Origin: Fibrobacter sp. UBA4297
GTDB taxonomy: Bacteria > Fibrobacterota > Fibrobacteria > Fibrobacterales > Fibrobacteraceae
Direction: 5' to 3'
Assembly (NCBI RefSeq): GCF_002394865.1
Contig: NZ_DGUZ01000013.1
Span: 35,656 to 99,655, forward strand
Length of the DNA stretch: 64,000 nucleotides
The position numbers and the translations under genes were made by a program. The notes beneath the pieces are model-generated. The model made no database searches. It saw only the letters and a program-made list of their open reading frames with translations, and was not told where the DNA came from. This document shows positions 50,347-59,561 of the stretch, one piece after another. How positions within the stretch are numbered: the stretch's first letter is position 1; every line of letters starts with the position of its first letter.

Positions 50347-51252
50347 ATGAAAAGAGATTACAAGGCCGTGCTGTTTGGCAATGGCACCATGGGCGAACGA
50401 CATCGCAAATTTTTTGAATATTCCGGTGTACAGTTTTTAAAAATTTTTGACTTGGGAGATTTAGATGGCACAGGGAATGTGCGTACTTCGCTTGTCGATG
50501 AATTTGTTTCTAAAGATAAGGTTGATTTTGCCGTGATTGCATCTCCAGCGACATCGCATTACGAGTATGCAAAACTTTGTTTGGAACGCGAAATCTCTGT
50601 ATTTGTAGAAAAACCGCTTGCAACGCTTGGTGCGCAAGCGCAAGAATTGGTGGATTTGGCTATCCGCAATAATGTGATTTTATTTGTGGCTCAGTCGGAA
50701 TGTTTTAATTCGGTGTTCTTGAATTTCCGCAAACATTTTATGAATGAAATCGGAGCCGCGGGTTCGTCGTTCCGTTTGGAATTCCGTCGCGAACACAAGT
50801 ATTCTGCACGTTGCCGCGATGTGAATGTGGCGCTCGATTTGTTGGTGCATGACTTGAGCCTTTGCCTTTCGATGTTCCGCTATGAAGATTTGAAAGTGGA
50901 AAAGTTCACGATTTCGAAAAACGAAGACCGTGCGCAAATGCAGATAAGCATTGTAAAAGGCGCTCATGCTGGGGCTGAACTCGACTTTATTGTAGACCGC
51001 AATAGCGATATCGATGTGCGGACAATTTCTGTGGAGTTCAGGGGCAATGGTGGCCCGGCTTGCGATTACTCAGTGAGTCTTGCTCCGCATAACGAAAATG
51101 GCGAAGTCATCCACATCTCGGATTCGCTCGAAAACGAACACAAGTTCTTTTTGAAGTTGATGGCAGGCGCCTGTACTGAATGGGGTAGGCGAGCCGCACA
51201 AAGCGCCGCGAACGCCGTCAAGCTCGCGACAATTACCACCGCGTCGTCCTAA
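50347..51252 (+). CDS. Gfo/Idh/MocA-family oxidoreductase
   Basis: The start is the ATG at 50347, 7 nt after the cyclase stop (301 residues). The Rossmann part has GNGTMGERHRKFFE and VDFAVIASPATSHYEYAKLCLE, then the family's EKPLA (catalytic Lys). The C-terminal alpha/beta domain includes VALDLLVHDLSL. These NAD(P)-dependent enzymes oxidise sugars or inositol derivatives; substrate unknown. A bidirectional hairpin terminator follows. Confidence 0.9.
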   Translation: MKRDYKAVLFGNGTMGERHRKFFEYSGVQFLKIFDLGDLDGTGNVRTSLVDEFVSKDKVDFAVIASPATSHYEYAKLCLEREISVFVEKPLATLGAQAQELVDLAIRNNVILFVAQSECFNSVFLNFRKHFMNEIGAAGSSFRLEFRREHKYSARCRDVNVALDLLVHDLSLCLSMFRYEDLKVEKFTISKNEDRAQMQISIVKGAHAGAELDFIVDRNSDIDVRTISVEFRGNGGPACDYSVSLAPHNENGEVIHISDSLENEHKFFLKLMAGACTEWGRRAAQSAANAVKLATITTASS

Positions 51253-51270
51253 ACGAAACAATTATTCGTC

Positions 51271-51309
51271 ACTAAAAAAGTCCGCGACTTTCATCGCGAA
51301 CTTTTTAGT
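51271..51309. terminator. Bidirectional terminator
   Basis: AAAAAGTCCGCGA ... TCGCGAACTTTTT hairpin between the convergent oxidoreductase and glgP genes. Confidence 0.8.
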
Positions 51310-51372
51310 CTCGTCAGACAGCGAAGCTGTGATTATTTTACTAACCACGGCCTACTTCCTACTGTCTACTAA

Positions 51373-53847
51373 TTACAGCTCAATGCTGCAAGGCTTGGCA
51401 TTCCAGATTTCTTCGGCGTACTGCTTGATGGTACGGTCAGAGCTGAACTTGCCCATGCGAGCGACGTTGAGGATTGCCATTTCTGCCCAGTGCTTCTTGT
51501 CCTGGTAAGCATCGGCAACCTTCTTCTGCATATCCACATAGCTGCGGAAGTCTGCGCAGAGCATGTACGGGTCATGCGACAAGAGCTTTTCTGCAATGTG
51601 CTTGAAGGTTTCCGGATGATCCGGGCTGAAGAAGCCAGAAGCGATGAGGTCAATCACGCGGCGGAGATCATCGTCATGCTCGTAGAAGTCGCGCGGACGG
51701 TAACCCTTAGCGAGAAGGTCCGTCACTTCTTCAACGGTGAGACCGAAGATGAAGATATTGTCGTCACCGACTTCTTCCTTCATTTCCACGTTAGCGCCGT
51801 CGAGCGTGCCAATTGTGAGTGCGCCGTTCAAAGCAAACTTCATGTTACCCGTACCCGAAGCTTCGGTACCGGCGGTAGAAATCTGTTCGGAAAGGTCTGC
51901 AGCCGGAATGATCTTTTCGGCGAAGGACACGCGGTAGTTCTCGAGGAACACCATCTTGAGCTTGCCCTTGCAATCCGGATCAGCGTCGATGATAGAAGCC
52001 ACGGCGTTTGCAAGACGGATAATCTGCTTGGCCATCCAGTAACCCGGAGCGGCCTTACCACCGATCATGATGGTGCGCGGCATGATTTCCTTGCCGTCCT
52101 TCACCTGGATGTAAAGGTGGATGGCATGGAGAATGTTCAAGAGCTGGCGCTTGTATTCGTGAATACGCTTGACCTGCACGTCGAAGAACGTGTTCGTGTC
52201 GACATCGACATTCTGCGTTGCCTTGAGGTACTTGGCAAGGCGTTCCTTGTTCTGCTTCTTGACTTCCATGAATTTCTTCTGGAAATCGGCGTCCTTGGCG
52301 AACTTTTCGAGCTTCTTCAAATCGTCCAAATCCTTGACCCAGGATTCACCAATCTTAGAAGAGATGAGTTTGGACATAGCCGGGTTAGCCTTGCGGACCC
52401 AGCGACGCGGCGTCACGCCGTTCGTCTTGTTGTTGAACTTTTCAGGCCACAGTTCGTAGAAGTCCTTGAAGAGCGTCGTCTTGAGGAGGTCGGAGTGGAG
52501 TGCTGCCACGCCGTTCACAGCAAACGAACCCACGATGGAGAGGTATGCCATGCGGACCATCTTGCAGCCGCCTTCTTCGATAAGGCTCATGCGGGCGAGA
52601 CGGTTGTTGTCGCCAGGCCACTTCATGGAAACCATGCGGAGGAAGCGAGCGTTGATTTCGTAAATGATCTGGAGGTGACGCGGCAAGAGCTTTTCGAACA
52701 AGCTGACCGGCCATTTTTCAAGAGCTTCCGGCATGAGCGTGTGGTTCGTATAAGCGAACGTGTGTGTCACGATGTCCCAAGCTTCGTCCCATTCGAGGTT
52801 TTCGATGTCGAGGAGGATGCGCATCATTTCGGCGATAGAGATTGCCGGGTGCGTATCGTTCAACTGGATGGCGACCTTTTCCGGGAAGAGCTTCCAGTCG
52901 TTGTTGTGAAGCTTCTTGAAGCGCTTGATGATGTCCTGCAAAGAAGCTGAGCAGAGGAAGTACTGCTGCTTGAGGCGGAGTTCCTTACCGTTCATGGATG
53001 CGTCGTTCGGGTACAAGACCTTGGAAATCGTTTCGGAAAGTTCCATGTCCTGCACAGCGGCGATGTAGTCACCGTTGTTGAAGTAGCTAAGACCGAAGTC
53101 GTCAGCGGACTTGGCGCTCCAGAGGCGGAGGTTGTTCACCGTGTTGTTCTTGTAACCCGGGATCGGCGTATCGTACGGAAGGGCCATCACGTAGTCCTTC
53201 GTTTCCCAGCGGTTGCGGAGGCGACCGTTTTCGTCCATCCAGCTGACCACGTAGCCGTAGAACGGCACCTTGATGGCGTTAGCCGGGCGTGCGATTTCCC
53301 ACGGGTTCGGGAGACGCAGCCAGTTGTCCGGCTGTTCTTCCTGTTCGCCATTCACAATCTTCTGGCTGAACATGCCGTATTCGTAACGGATGCCCATACC
53401 CGTTGCCGGAAGTTCGAGCGTTGCCATGGAGTCAAGGAAGCAAGCTGCCAAGCGGCCAAGACCGCCGTTGCCAAGCCCTGCGTCCACTTCCTGTTCGCGG
53501 AGTTCTTCGAGCGTCATGCCGATTTCGTCAAGAGCTTCTGTGACGGCGCTTTCGACATCGAGGTTCAACACGGAGTTGCCGAGCGTACGGCCAATCAAAA
53601 ATTCGAGAGAGAGGTAATAGACGCGCTTGACGTCTTTTTCGTAATAGGTGTTCTGCGTCTTGATCCAACGGTCAACAAGACGGTCACGCACGGCGTAAGC
53701 CACAGCGAGGAACTTTTCGTGGTCCGTCACCGTGTATTTGCTGCGGGCGAGCGTGTGGTGGATGTGGTCGGTAAATGCCTTGCGGAAGGCTTCCGCATCG
53801 GTACCGAGCACGGTAATGTCACTTGCTTTCTTGGTAGTTTTAGCCAT
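51373..53847 (-). CDS. glgP: Glycogen phosphorylase
   Basis: An 824-residue GT35 enzyme of normal length. Landmarks are RVYYLSLEFLIGRTLGNSV, DAGLGNGGLGRLAACFLDS, ALPYDTPIPGY, and the PLP-lysine motif ASGTGNMKFALNGALTIGT (about residue 650-668). It releases glucose-1-phosphate from stored glycogen, fitting Fibrobacter glycogen cycling. It has a strong codon bias (many CTC/AAG-type codons), suggesting high expression. It is monocistronic. Confidence 0.97.
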   Translation of the reverse strand: MAKTTKKASDITVLGTDAEAFRKAFTDHIHHTLARSKYTVTDHEKFLAVAYAVRDRLVDRWIKTQNTYYEKDVKRVYYLSLEFLIGRTLGNSVLNLDVESAVTEALDEIGMTLEELREQEVDAGLGNGGLGRLAACFLDSMATLELPATGMGIRYEYGMFSQKIVNGEQEEQPDNWLRLPNPWEIARPANAIKVPFYGYVVSWMDENGRLRNRWETKDYVMALPYDTPIPGYKNNTVNNLRLWSAKSADDFGLSYFNNGDYIAAVQDMELSETISKVLYPNDASMNGKELRLKQQYFLCSASLQDIIKRFKKLHNNDWKLFPEKVAIQLNDTHPAISIAEMMRILLDIENLEWDEAWDIVTHTFAYTNHTLMPEALEKWPVSLFEKLLPRHLQIIYEINARFLRMVSMKWPGDNNRLARMSLIEEGGCKMVRMAYLSIVGSFAVNGVAALHSDLLKTTLFKDFYELWPEKFNNKTNGVTPRRWVRKANPAMSKLISSKIGESWVKDLDDLKKLEKFAKDADFQKKFMEVKKQNKERLAKYLKATQNVDVDTNTFFDVQVKRIHEYKRQLLNILHAIHLYIQVKDGKEIMPRTIMIGGKAAPGYWMAKQIIRLANAVASIIDADPDCKGKLKMVFLENYRVSFAEKIIPAADLSEQISTAGTEASGTGNMKFALNGALTIGTLDGANVEMKEEVGDDNIFIFGLTVEEVTDLLAKGYRPRDFYEHDDDLRRVIDLIASGFFSPDHPETFKHIAEKLLSHDPYMLCADFRSYVDMQKKVADAYQDKKHWAEMAILNVARMGKFSSDRTIKQYAEEIWNAKPCSIEL

Positions 53848-53971
53848 AAATCTAACCTGCCTGGTGTTGGTTATTTAATCCATGGAAAGTTTAGAAATTT
53901 TTACGAGATTTGCAATACGTTAATTCTGTAAACCATAGTTGTAAGCCTTTTCAGGATGTGTAAGTTTTAAA

Positions 53972-54006
53972 TAAAAGTGCAGCCCGCATCTCGCGAGCTG
54001 CACTTT
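53972..54006 (-). terminator. GNAT gene terminator
   Basis: Perfect 10-bp stem AAAGTGCAGC / GCTGCACTTT just 3' of the GNAT gene, with T residues following on the minus strand. Confidence 0.7.
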
Positions 54007-54009
54007 CGA

Positions 54010-54633
54010 TTACAATTGTCCGGGGAGCACTAGCTTTTTCTTAGGCGGAAAGTTTGCTTCGTACTTCTCGAATTCTTCGGGCATTCGTTCGGTCACGAAA
54101 TAGCCCTCGGGGTCTTTGTACGAACCCGTCACTCCGTCCAAGAATCCCTCGTCGAGTTCCTTGCACAAGAAGTATGGCGCGTCGCTGTTCGGGTCGTCGG
54201 CGTAGCGGATGCTCTTGGTGTAAGCGGGGACGAATCCGCTCTTGCCGTAGAATCCGATGTTTCCGACGATGAGCAGGCAACCGGCGCCCATTTGGCGCGC
54301 GAGTTCCATGGAATAGTCGAGGAGTGCCTTGCCGTAGCCCTGTCGCTTGTAGTCCGGATGGATGCTGATGGGCCCGAAGGTCATCATGCGGATTTTGCGT
54401 CCGTCGTCATCATCGATTTTCGACCACGCGTACATTACGTGTCCGATAATTTGTCCGTCAACTTCCATGACAAGCGAGAGCTTCGGGATAAAGCTTGGAT
54501 CGTTCCTATAATGGTGGAGGACAAAATGCTCCACGCAGCCGGGACGGTAAACGTTCCAGAAGGCTTCTCGGGTGAGATTTTCGACGATTTTAAAGTCGCG
54601 CGGTTGTTCCGTGCGGATATTGTATTTTTTCAT
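54010..54633 (-). CDS. GNAT-family N-acetyltransferase
   Basis: A 207-residue protein. The GNAT core is MEVDGQIIGHVMYAWSKI, then MTFGPISIHPDYKRQGYGKALLDYSM, which carries the Q/RxxGxG/A acetyl-CoA loop, and LIVGNIGFYGKSGFVPA. This matches the YhbS-like subgroup. The substrate is unknown. It has a hairpin in its 5' region (54673-54710). No operon partner. Confidence 0.9.
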   Translation of the reverse strand: MKKYNIRTEQPRDFKIVENLTREAFWNVYRPGCVEHFVLHHYRNDPSFIPKLSLVMEVDGQIIGHVMYAWSKIDDDDGRKIRMMTFGPISIHPDYKRQGYGKALLDYSMELARQMGAGCLLIVGNIGFYGKSGFVPAYTKSIRYADDPNSDAPYFLCKELDEGFLDGVTGSYKDPEGYFVTERMPEEFEKYEANFPPKKKLVLPGQL

Positions 54634-54672
54634 TGTTTATCTCCAAAATTTTTGTGTGAATCGGCACAAACA

Positions 54673-54710
54673 CCTTGGAAGACCGCCTTGAAAACATTTG
54701 TCTTCCAAGG
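54673..54710. promoter_or_regulatory. Inverted repeat in the GNAT gene leader
   Basis: Perfect 11-bp arms CCTTGGAAGAC / GTCTTCCAAGG separated by 16 nt, 40-77 nt upstream of the GNAT start codon. It may be a leader hairpin or an operator. The rest of 54711-54927 shows nothing I recognise. Confidence 0.45.
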
Positions 54711-54927
54711 CGCTAAACAATGAACCAATATTTACTAGATAACATCCAGCCTCTGATAAAAGTGATGTACTAAATATAAATAGTTTAGCGAAGTTTGGGG
54801 TGAAAATACGTTTTTTTTGATGAATTGCAAATTTTAGGTGTTGTTATACAGTGTTTATGAAACTTTTACGAGGAAATTTTTCGGAAAAATCTAAATTTCA
54901 ATGTTAGTATATAAGGATTTTTTGAAA

Positions 54928-56004
54928 ATGAAAAATATTTCCGCTAAGTATCTTGTGAGCGCCCTTTTTGTGGGGCTTATGTTTGCCGGCTGTGGTGATG
55001 ATTCTACCAGCACTTTCCCTGCCGCTCCGAATACGGGGGCTGTATCTTCGTCAAGTGTCGATCAGCCGCAAAGCCAGCCTGGTGATGCCCAGTCTTCTTC
55101 AAGCGAAAATATCGCTTCTAATCCGGTGTCTAGTTCGTCGGTTCTTGCGGAATTGGGATCGTCGAGTTCGTCTGTGGAAACTTCTACTCCGGCGTCAAGC
55201 GCTGGTGAAATTCCGCCCGGCACGGAATTCTATACATTCGAGACAACTCCGGGTGTTCTTGCGCTTGCTCCAGATGACGATGGATTCTATGATGCTGGCG
55301 ATGTTTATAAGGCCGTTCCAAAGACTAGCAAGATTGCATTTGTTCTTCGCCATTCCAAGCGTTCCAAAAACAATACGGGTAAGGAGTCCCAGCTGACTCC
55401 GATTGGCGTTCAGATGGCACAGACGCTAGGAACAAAGCTTGCTGGCGATGAAACTTTCTACTATGCTTCGACGGACTTTGTACGTACGCGCGCGACCTGT
55501 GAAAATATTGCTACGGGCCGTGGTGAAGCTGATGTGAATGTTGCTACGTGGGACGGCATTAATGGTAGCTATTTCTTGACGGTGCCTAGCGATACGCTTG
55601 ATGCACTTGTGGCTAAGCGCGGCGGCAATCCGCGATATATCGCTCAATACGCTTATGGCGTTCCGTATACGAATGCAGCTGTTGCTGCTGTTATCCCAGC
55701 GTATTTCCACGACTTTTTTCAACGCGGAAATCAGTTTATCAATGAGGTGATTGTTGCCAACATGCCTTCTTGGAAGCGTGTAAGCGTCCTCGTAAGCCAT
55801 GATATGCTGGTAGCTCCGCTTATTATCCTCGTCTCGAAGAGAACGGTCGACTTGAAAATTTATGAAACGGCAAACCACTGGGTCAATTACCTCTCGGGCA
55901 TTGCTGTGATTGTCGATGAGGCTGGCGTGGTGACGGCGCTCCCTGTCCGTGGCGATTCCGTTGGCTGGATGATTCCAAGAGAAGAAGTCGACGAAGGCGT
56001 TTAA
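54928..56004 (+). CDS. Histidine-phosphatase-superfamily lipoprotein
   Basis: Starts at ATG 54928 (358 residues) downstream of AAGGAT; an in-frame ATG at 54901 would add nine residues before the signal. Lipobox FAGC (Cys22 or so) and a Ser-rich linker (about 35-95) lead to a phosphatase domain with FVLRHSKRSKN (RH catalytic pair), LTPIGVQMAQTLG and a late VSVLVSHDML that supplies the second His. The domain likely acts on a phosphate ester outside the cytoplasm. Substrate unknown; overall build resembles other Fibrobacter surface lipoproteins. Confidence 0.8.
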   Translation: MKNISAKYLVSALFVGLMFAGCGDDSTSTFPAAPNTGAVSSSSVDQPQSQPGDAQSSSSENIASNPVSSSSVLAELGSSSSSVETSTPASSAGEIPPGTEFYTFETTPGVLALAPDDDGFYDAGDVYKAVPKTSKIAFVLRHSKRSKNNTGKESQLTPIGVQMAQTLGTKLAGDETFYYASTDFVRTRATCENIATGRGEADVNVATWDGINGSYFLTVPSDTLDALVAKRGGNPRYIAQYAYGVPYTNAAVAAVIPAYFHDFFQRGNQFINEVIVANMPSWKRVSVLVSHDMLVAPLIILVSKRTVDLKIYETANHWVNYLSGIAVIVDEAGVVTALPVRGDSVGWMIPREEVDEGV

Positions 56005-56020
56005 GGCTTTTGAGGTTTCG

Positions 56021-56743
56021 ATGAAGGTCGCACTCCTCGGTTCTACGGGCCTTGTCGGCAAGAATGTCGCCCGGCTGCTCGCTCAGTTGGACGAGGTTGA
56101 TTGCGTTTTTTGCCCGGTGCGTTCGGTCCCAGACTTGAATGCGCTGGGCATTTTTAATGGCTCCTCGAAGTTCAATTTTGAGGCGGTGGATTTTGATGCC
56201 TTGCTTAGCGCAAAACCCGAAGAACAATGGGCGTCTAGTGTTTGCAAAAACTTTACCGGTTGCGATGCCGTGATTTGCTGCTTGGGAACGACGCTCAAGC
56301 AGGCGGGGAGTAAGCCTGCCCAGGAAAAGGTCGATTTGCGTTTGCCGCTTACGCTTGCTGCACTTGCGAAGCATCAGGGCGTCAAGCATTTTCTGTGCAT
56401 CAGTGCCATGGGCGCAAATTCACACTCGCCGTTCTTCTACAACCGCTTGAAAGGTCAACTTGAAGAAGGCCTCACGATGATGGGTTTTGAATCGCTTACG
56501 CTCGTGCGTCCGTCACTGCTCTTGGGCAAGCACAAGGACAAGCGCTTTGGCGAAGAGCTGATGCAAAAGCTTTTCGGGGCGCATCCGGAATGGGTGCCGG
56601 CGCATTTTCGTCCGGTGCGTGCAGAAACCGTTGCCGCTCATCTCGTGGCGAACTTGCTCAAGCCTCCTGTGGACCACGTTTGCGCAACCGATGGCGTAAA
56701 AGGCAAGCGCATCGTCTATAACCGCCAACTCCGTGAACTGTAA
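56021..56743 (+). CDS. NAD(P)-binding SDR-like oxidoreductase
   Basis: A 240-residue Rossmann protein: MKVALLGSTGLVGKNVARLL (nucleotide loop GSTGLVG), CDAVICCLGTTLKQAGS and FLCISAMGANSHSPFFYNRLKG with the YxxxK-like YNRLK. It resembles the HTATIP2/YbjT atypical SDR group, often involved in NAD(P)-linked redox sensing or complex I-related assembly. It follows the phosphatase gene by 16 nt. Function inferred only at family level. Confidence 0.85.
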   Translation: MKVALLGSTGLVGKNVARLLAQLDEVDCVFCPVRSVPDLNALGIFNGSSKFNFEAVDFDALLSAKPEEQWASSVCKNFTGCDAVICCLGTTLKQAGSKPAQEKVDLRLPLTLAALAKHQGVKHFLCISAMGANSHSPFFYNRLKGQLEEGLTMMGFESLTLVRPSLLLGKHKDKRFGEELMQKLFGAHPEWVPAHFRPVRAETVAAHLVANLLKPPVDHVCATDGVKGKRIVYNRQLREL

Positions 56744-56773
56744 TGTCGTCATGCTCGTCATTTAATGCGAACG

Positions 56774-56889
56774 TGCCCGCTGTTTAAAGTTGTCATGTTC
56801 GTCTTTTAATTCTGTCATGCCCGCTGTTTAAAGTTGTCATGTTCGCCTTTTAATTCTGTCATGCCCGCCTCCGAGCGGGCATCTCCTTT
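56774..56889. repeat. 44-bp tandem repeat ending in a REP-like palindrome
   Basis: Units starting TGCCCGC at 56774, 56818 and 56862 (exactly 44 bp apart). The first two read TGCCCGCTGTTTAAAG...TTCTGTCA; the third turns into hairpin ATGCCCGC-ctccga-GCGGGCAT (56861-56882) followed by CTCCTTTTTATAG. The hairpin plus T-run may terminate the upstream transcript. Confidence 0.75.
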
Positions 56890-56937
56890 TTATAGCAGAA
56901 TATTTTTAATTTTTATAAAAAATTTAACGGAGGTCTC

Positions 56938-58479
56938 ATGACGTTAGTCGTCTTTATTCTTTACTTGCTGATGATGCTTGGCATCGGAGCGTATTTCTCT
57001 CGCAAGGCGAACAGCCTGAACGCCTATTACCTCGGCAACCGCGGTATGAACAAGTGGGTGGTCGCCATGTCCGCCCAGGCGTCTGACATGAGCGGCTGGA
57101 TGCTGATGGGCCTCCCGGGCGCCGTGTTCGTGAGCGGTTTTTCCGAAGCTTGGATTGGTATCGGTCTTGTTATCGGTACGTACTTCAACTGGAAAATCGT
57201 CGGTCGCAGGCTCCGCAAGTACAGCCATTTCTGCGGTGACTCCATTACTCTCCCGGACTTTTTCTCGAACCGTTTCCGCGACAATAAGGGTATCATCCGC
57301 GTGATAGCCTCGATTTTCATTCTCGTGTTTTTCCTGTTCTACACGGTTTCGGGCTTTGTCGCCTGCGCTAAGTTGTTCGGAACCATCTTTGGTATGAACT
57401 ACACGACGGGGCTTATCCTTGGTGCGGTCGTGGTGGTGAGTTACACGTTTATGGGTGGCTTCTTTGCCGTGTGCTGGACAGACTTTATCCAGGCTTCGAT
57501 GATGCTTATCGCAGTCCTCGTGATTCCGCTGATGATCATGAGCGGCTCGGGCGGTTTTGCCTCGACGATGGATGCGGTGAATGCCCAGAATCCGTACTTG
57601 ATGAGCCTTTTCACGAACGCAACGACGGGCAAGTCCATTGGCCTTATCGCGCTGATTTCTAGCCTCTCTTGGGGCCTTGGCTACTTTGGCATGCCGCACA
57701 TCCTCGTGCGCTTCATGTCCATCAAGAACGCCGAAGAAATCAAGGATTCCCGCCGTATCGCCATGACTTGGGTGATTATCTGCCTTGCCGCAGTCGTGAT
57801 GATCGCTCTCCTCGGTCGCTATTACGTGACGGCTCACGGTATCACCGTTGATGACCCGGAACGCATTTTCATGATTCTCTGCCAGGCTCTTTGCCACCCG
57901 GCGATTGCTGCCATCCTTATGGCCGCCATTCTCGCCGCTATCATGAGTACCGCAGACTCCCAACTCCTCGTGTCTGCATCTGCATTCAGTAACGACCTTT
58001 ACAAGCACTTGTTCCGCAAGAACGCAAGCAACAAGGAAGTGATGTGGGTGAGCCGTGGCGTGGTCGTGGTGATTACGCTTATCGCTGTGATTGTCGCAAT
58101 GCAGGGCGCTCCGAGTGCCGACGGCGTGAAGCACGGCAAGAGCTTCCTTGATGTGGTGATGAGCCTCGTGAGCTTTGCCTGGGGCGGTTTCGGCGCAACG
58201 TTTGGCCCGATTATGTTGCTTGCCCTCTTCTGGAAACGCACGACTCTTGCAGGCGCTGTCAGCGGTATGCTCGTGGGTGGCCTTACGACGTTTATCTGGA
58301 AATTCTACCTCTCCGGTTTTTCTGCCGAAATCTTCCAGATTTACGAACTCGTGCCGGGCTTTATCCTCTCCTTCGTGACGATTGTCGTCGTGAGCCTTTT
58401 GACCAAGGAACCCTCTGCCGAAATCCAGCTGGAATTTGACCGCGTGGAAAGCACGAGACTTTCTGACATTAAACTATAA
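56938..58479 (+). CDS. putP: Sodium/proline symporter (SSS family)
   Basis: A 513-residue protein with 13 membrane segments. PutP-type text includes YYLGNRGMNKWVVAMSAQAS, DMSGWMLMGLPGAVF, the sodium-site helix GYFGMPHILVRFMSI and MSTADSQLLVSASAF. A strong ribosome site (GGAGGTCTC) precedes the ATG. It imports proline with sodium across the inner membrane. Confidence 0.93.
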   Translation: MTLVVFILYLLMMLGIGAYFSRKANSLNAYYLGNRGMNKWVVAMSAQASDMSGWMLMGLPGAVFVSGFSEAWIGIGLVIGTYFNWKIVGRRLRKYSHFCGDSITLPDFFSNRFRDNKGIIRVIASIFILVFFLFYTVSGFVACAKLFGTIFGMNYTTGLILGAVVVVSYTFMGGFFAVCWTDFIQASMMLIAVLVIPLMIMSGSGGFASTMDAVNAQNPYLMSLFTNATTGKSIGLIALISSLSWGLGYFGMPHILVRFMSIKNAEEIKDSRRIAMTWVIICLAAVVMIALLGRYYVTAHGITVDDPERIFMILCQALCHPAIAAILMAAILAAIMSTADSQLLVSASAFSNDLYKHLFRKNASNKEVMWVSRGVVVVITLIAVIVAMQGAPSADGVKHGKSFLDVVMSLVSFAWGGFGATFGPIMLLALFWKRTTLAGAVSGMLVGGLTTFIWKFYLSGFSAEIFQIYELVPGFILSFVTIVVVSLLTKEPSAEIQLEFDRVESTRLSDIKL

Positions 58480-58811
58480 GTTGACAAATGCGTCAGGCGA
58501 GCGAAGCGTCAATGCTTGCATTGACATTTCCGAGCCTAGCATTTGGTACTTGAGCATAGCGAAAGTACAAAGCACTCGCCTGAGCGATATGAAGTTGTAG
58601 GTGAACAAAGGCGTAATCCTAACGCCTGATTGTTCAATTGTCATTATTTTGTGTAGGGCTGGTCATGAATGTGACTGGCCTTTGTTTTTTGTTTGTAATG
58701 GCTGTGAATTTATACAAAAAGACTTTTCTATTAGTAGCATGATTTTGTAGTTTCGCCGTCACATGATAATCAAATGATTTTCATTGCGAACAATTTATAA
58801 GGAGGTTTTGT
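58480..58811 (+). other. Intergenic region with terminator
   Basis: Contains an AGGCGT...ACGCCT hairpin (about 58608-58632) and a terminator GGCTGGTCA-tgaatg-TGACTGGCC followed by TTTGTTTTTT (about 58657-58691). An arm GGCGAG near 58497 can pair with CTCGCC near 58581. AT-rich promoter-like DNA precedes the next gene. No gene seen. Confidence 0.6.
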
Positions 58812-59561
58812 ATGTTCAAAAAATTAGTTCTCGCCGCTGCATTTTGTGCAACCGCATCTTTTGCAACTTGGGACAAATTCCCAGTCCTTGAAGATCACAA
58901 GGGAGAAATGGTTGTCGGTACTGAATTTAACAGGCGGGGAGAATTCGATCTCTTGCAGCTTACGCCTTATTTAGGCACTCGTTTTACGGTTTTGCCAAAT
59001 TTGGAATTGGCCATGTTGCTCCCATACTATGTGAATTTGAACATGAACAACGATAACGGACTTTCAAATCCGAAACTTATGGCGCGATACCAGATTACGC
59101 CATCTGTGAACGTATTCTTGGATGCCTCAGTTCCTGTAAGTGAAGGGTACTTTATTTACAAAGCGTGGGTTTTCAATTTCGGTGCTCAATTTTCTCAGAA
59201 CTTCGGAATTGTTAATCTCGGCGCGGAATTGGGCTTTGCTTTGAACACGGAGGGGGATAATGATTTTACACCTCCGTTTAGACTTAATTTTGGCGTTGAA
59301 ACTGATTTTAAGCTAGGCGCGTTCACTCCATTTGTCGGTGCCGATGTTCTGATGTTGCTCGGCAAGTTCACTGAAGATGGAGAAAATGTTGGAAAAAGTT
59401 ATACGGGGGAGTCCGTGGTCTATCCATATCTCGGTTTAAAGTATGCAATCACCCCGAATGTTAGCGTGCAAGCTTCCGCAAAGACTGCGTTCGGTCATGA
59501 GGATTTGACTGGTTCGGATACTCCGGTTATAGCCGACCTTAGTGTTAAAATGGCGTTCTAA
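58812..59561 (+). CDS. Outer-membrane beta-barrel protein
   Basis: The 249-residue protein starts behind AAGGAGG with a signal peptide ending SFA. The mature part is a series of beta strands with turns such as LTPYLGTRFTVLPNLELAML, PKLMARYQITPSVNVFLDAS, GVETDFKLGAFTPFVGADVL and ends ADLSVKMAF with a terminal Phe. About 10-12 strands are predicted. It is an outer-membrane protein of unknown role. Confidence 0.7.
   Translation: MFKKLVLAAAFCATASFATWDKFPVLEDHKGEMVVGTEFNRRGEFDLLQLTPYLGTRFTVLPNLELAMLLPYYVNLNMNNDNGLSNPKLMARYQITPSVNVFLDASVPVSEGYFIYKAWVFNFGAQFSQNFGIVNLGAELGFALNTEGDNDFTPPFRLNFGVETDFKLGAFTPFVGADVLMLLGKFTEDGENVGKSYTGESVVYPYLGLKYAITPNVSVQASAKTAFGHEDLTGSDTPVIADLSVKMAF

Noticed and set aside
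51490..52950. 486-codon frame opposite glgP
   Set aside because: Antisense shadow; Val/His-rich text without family likeness.
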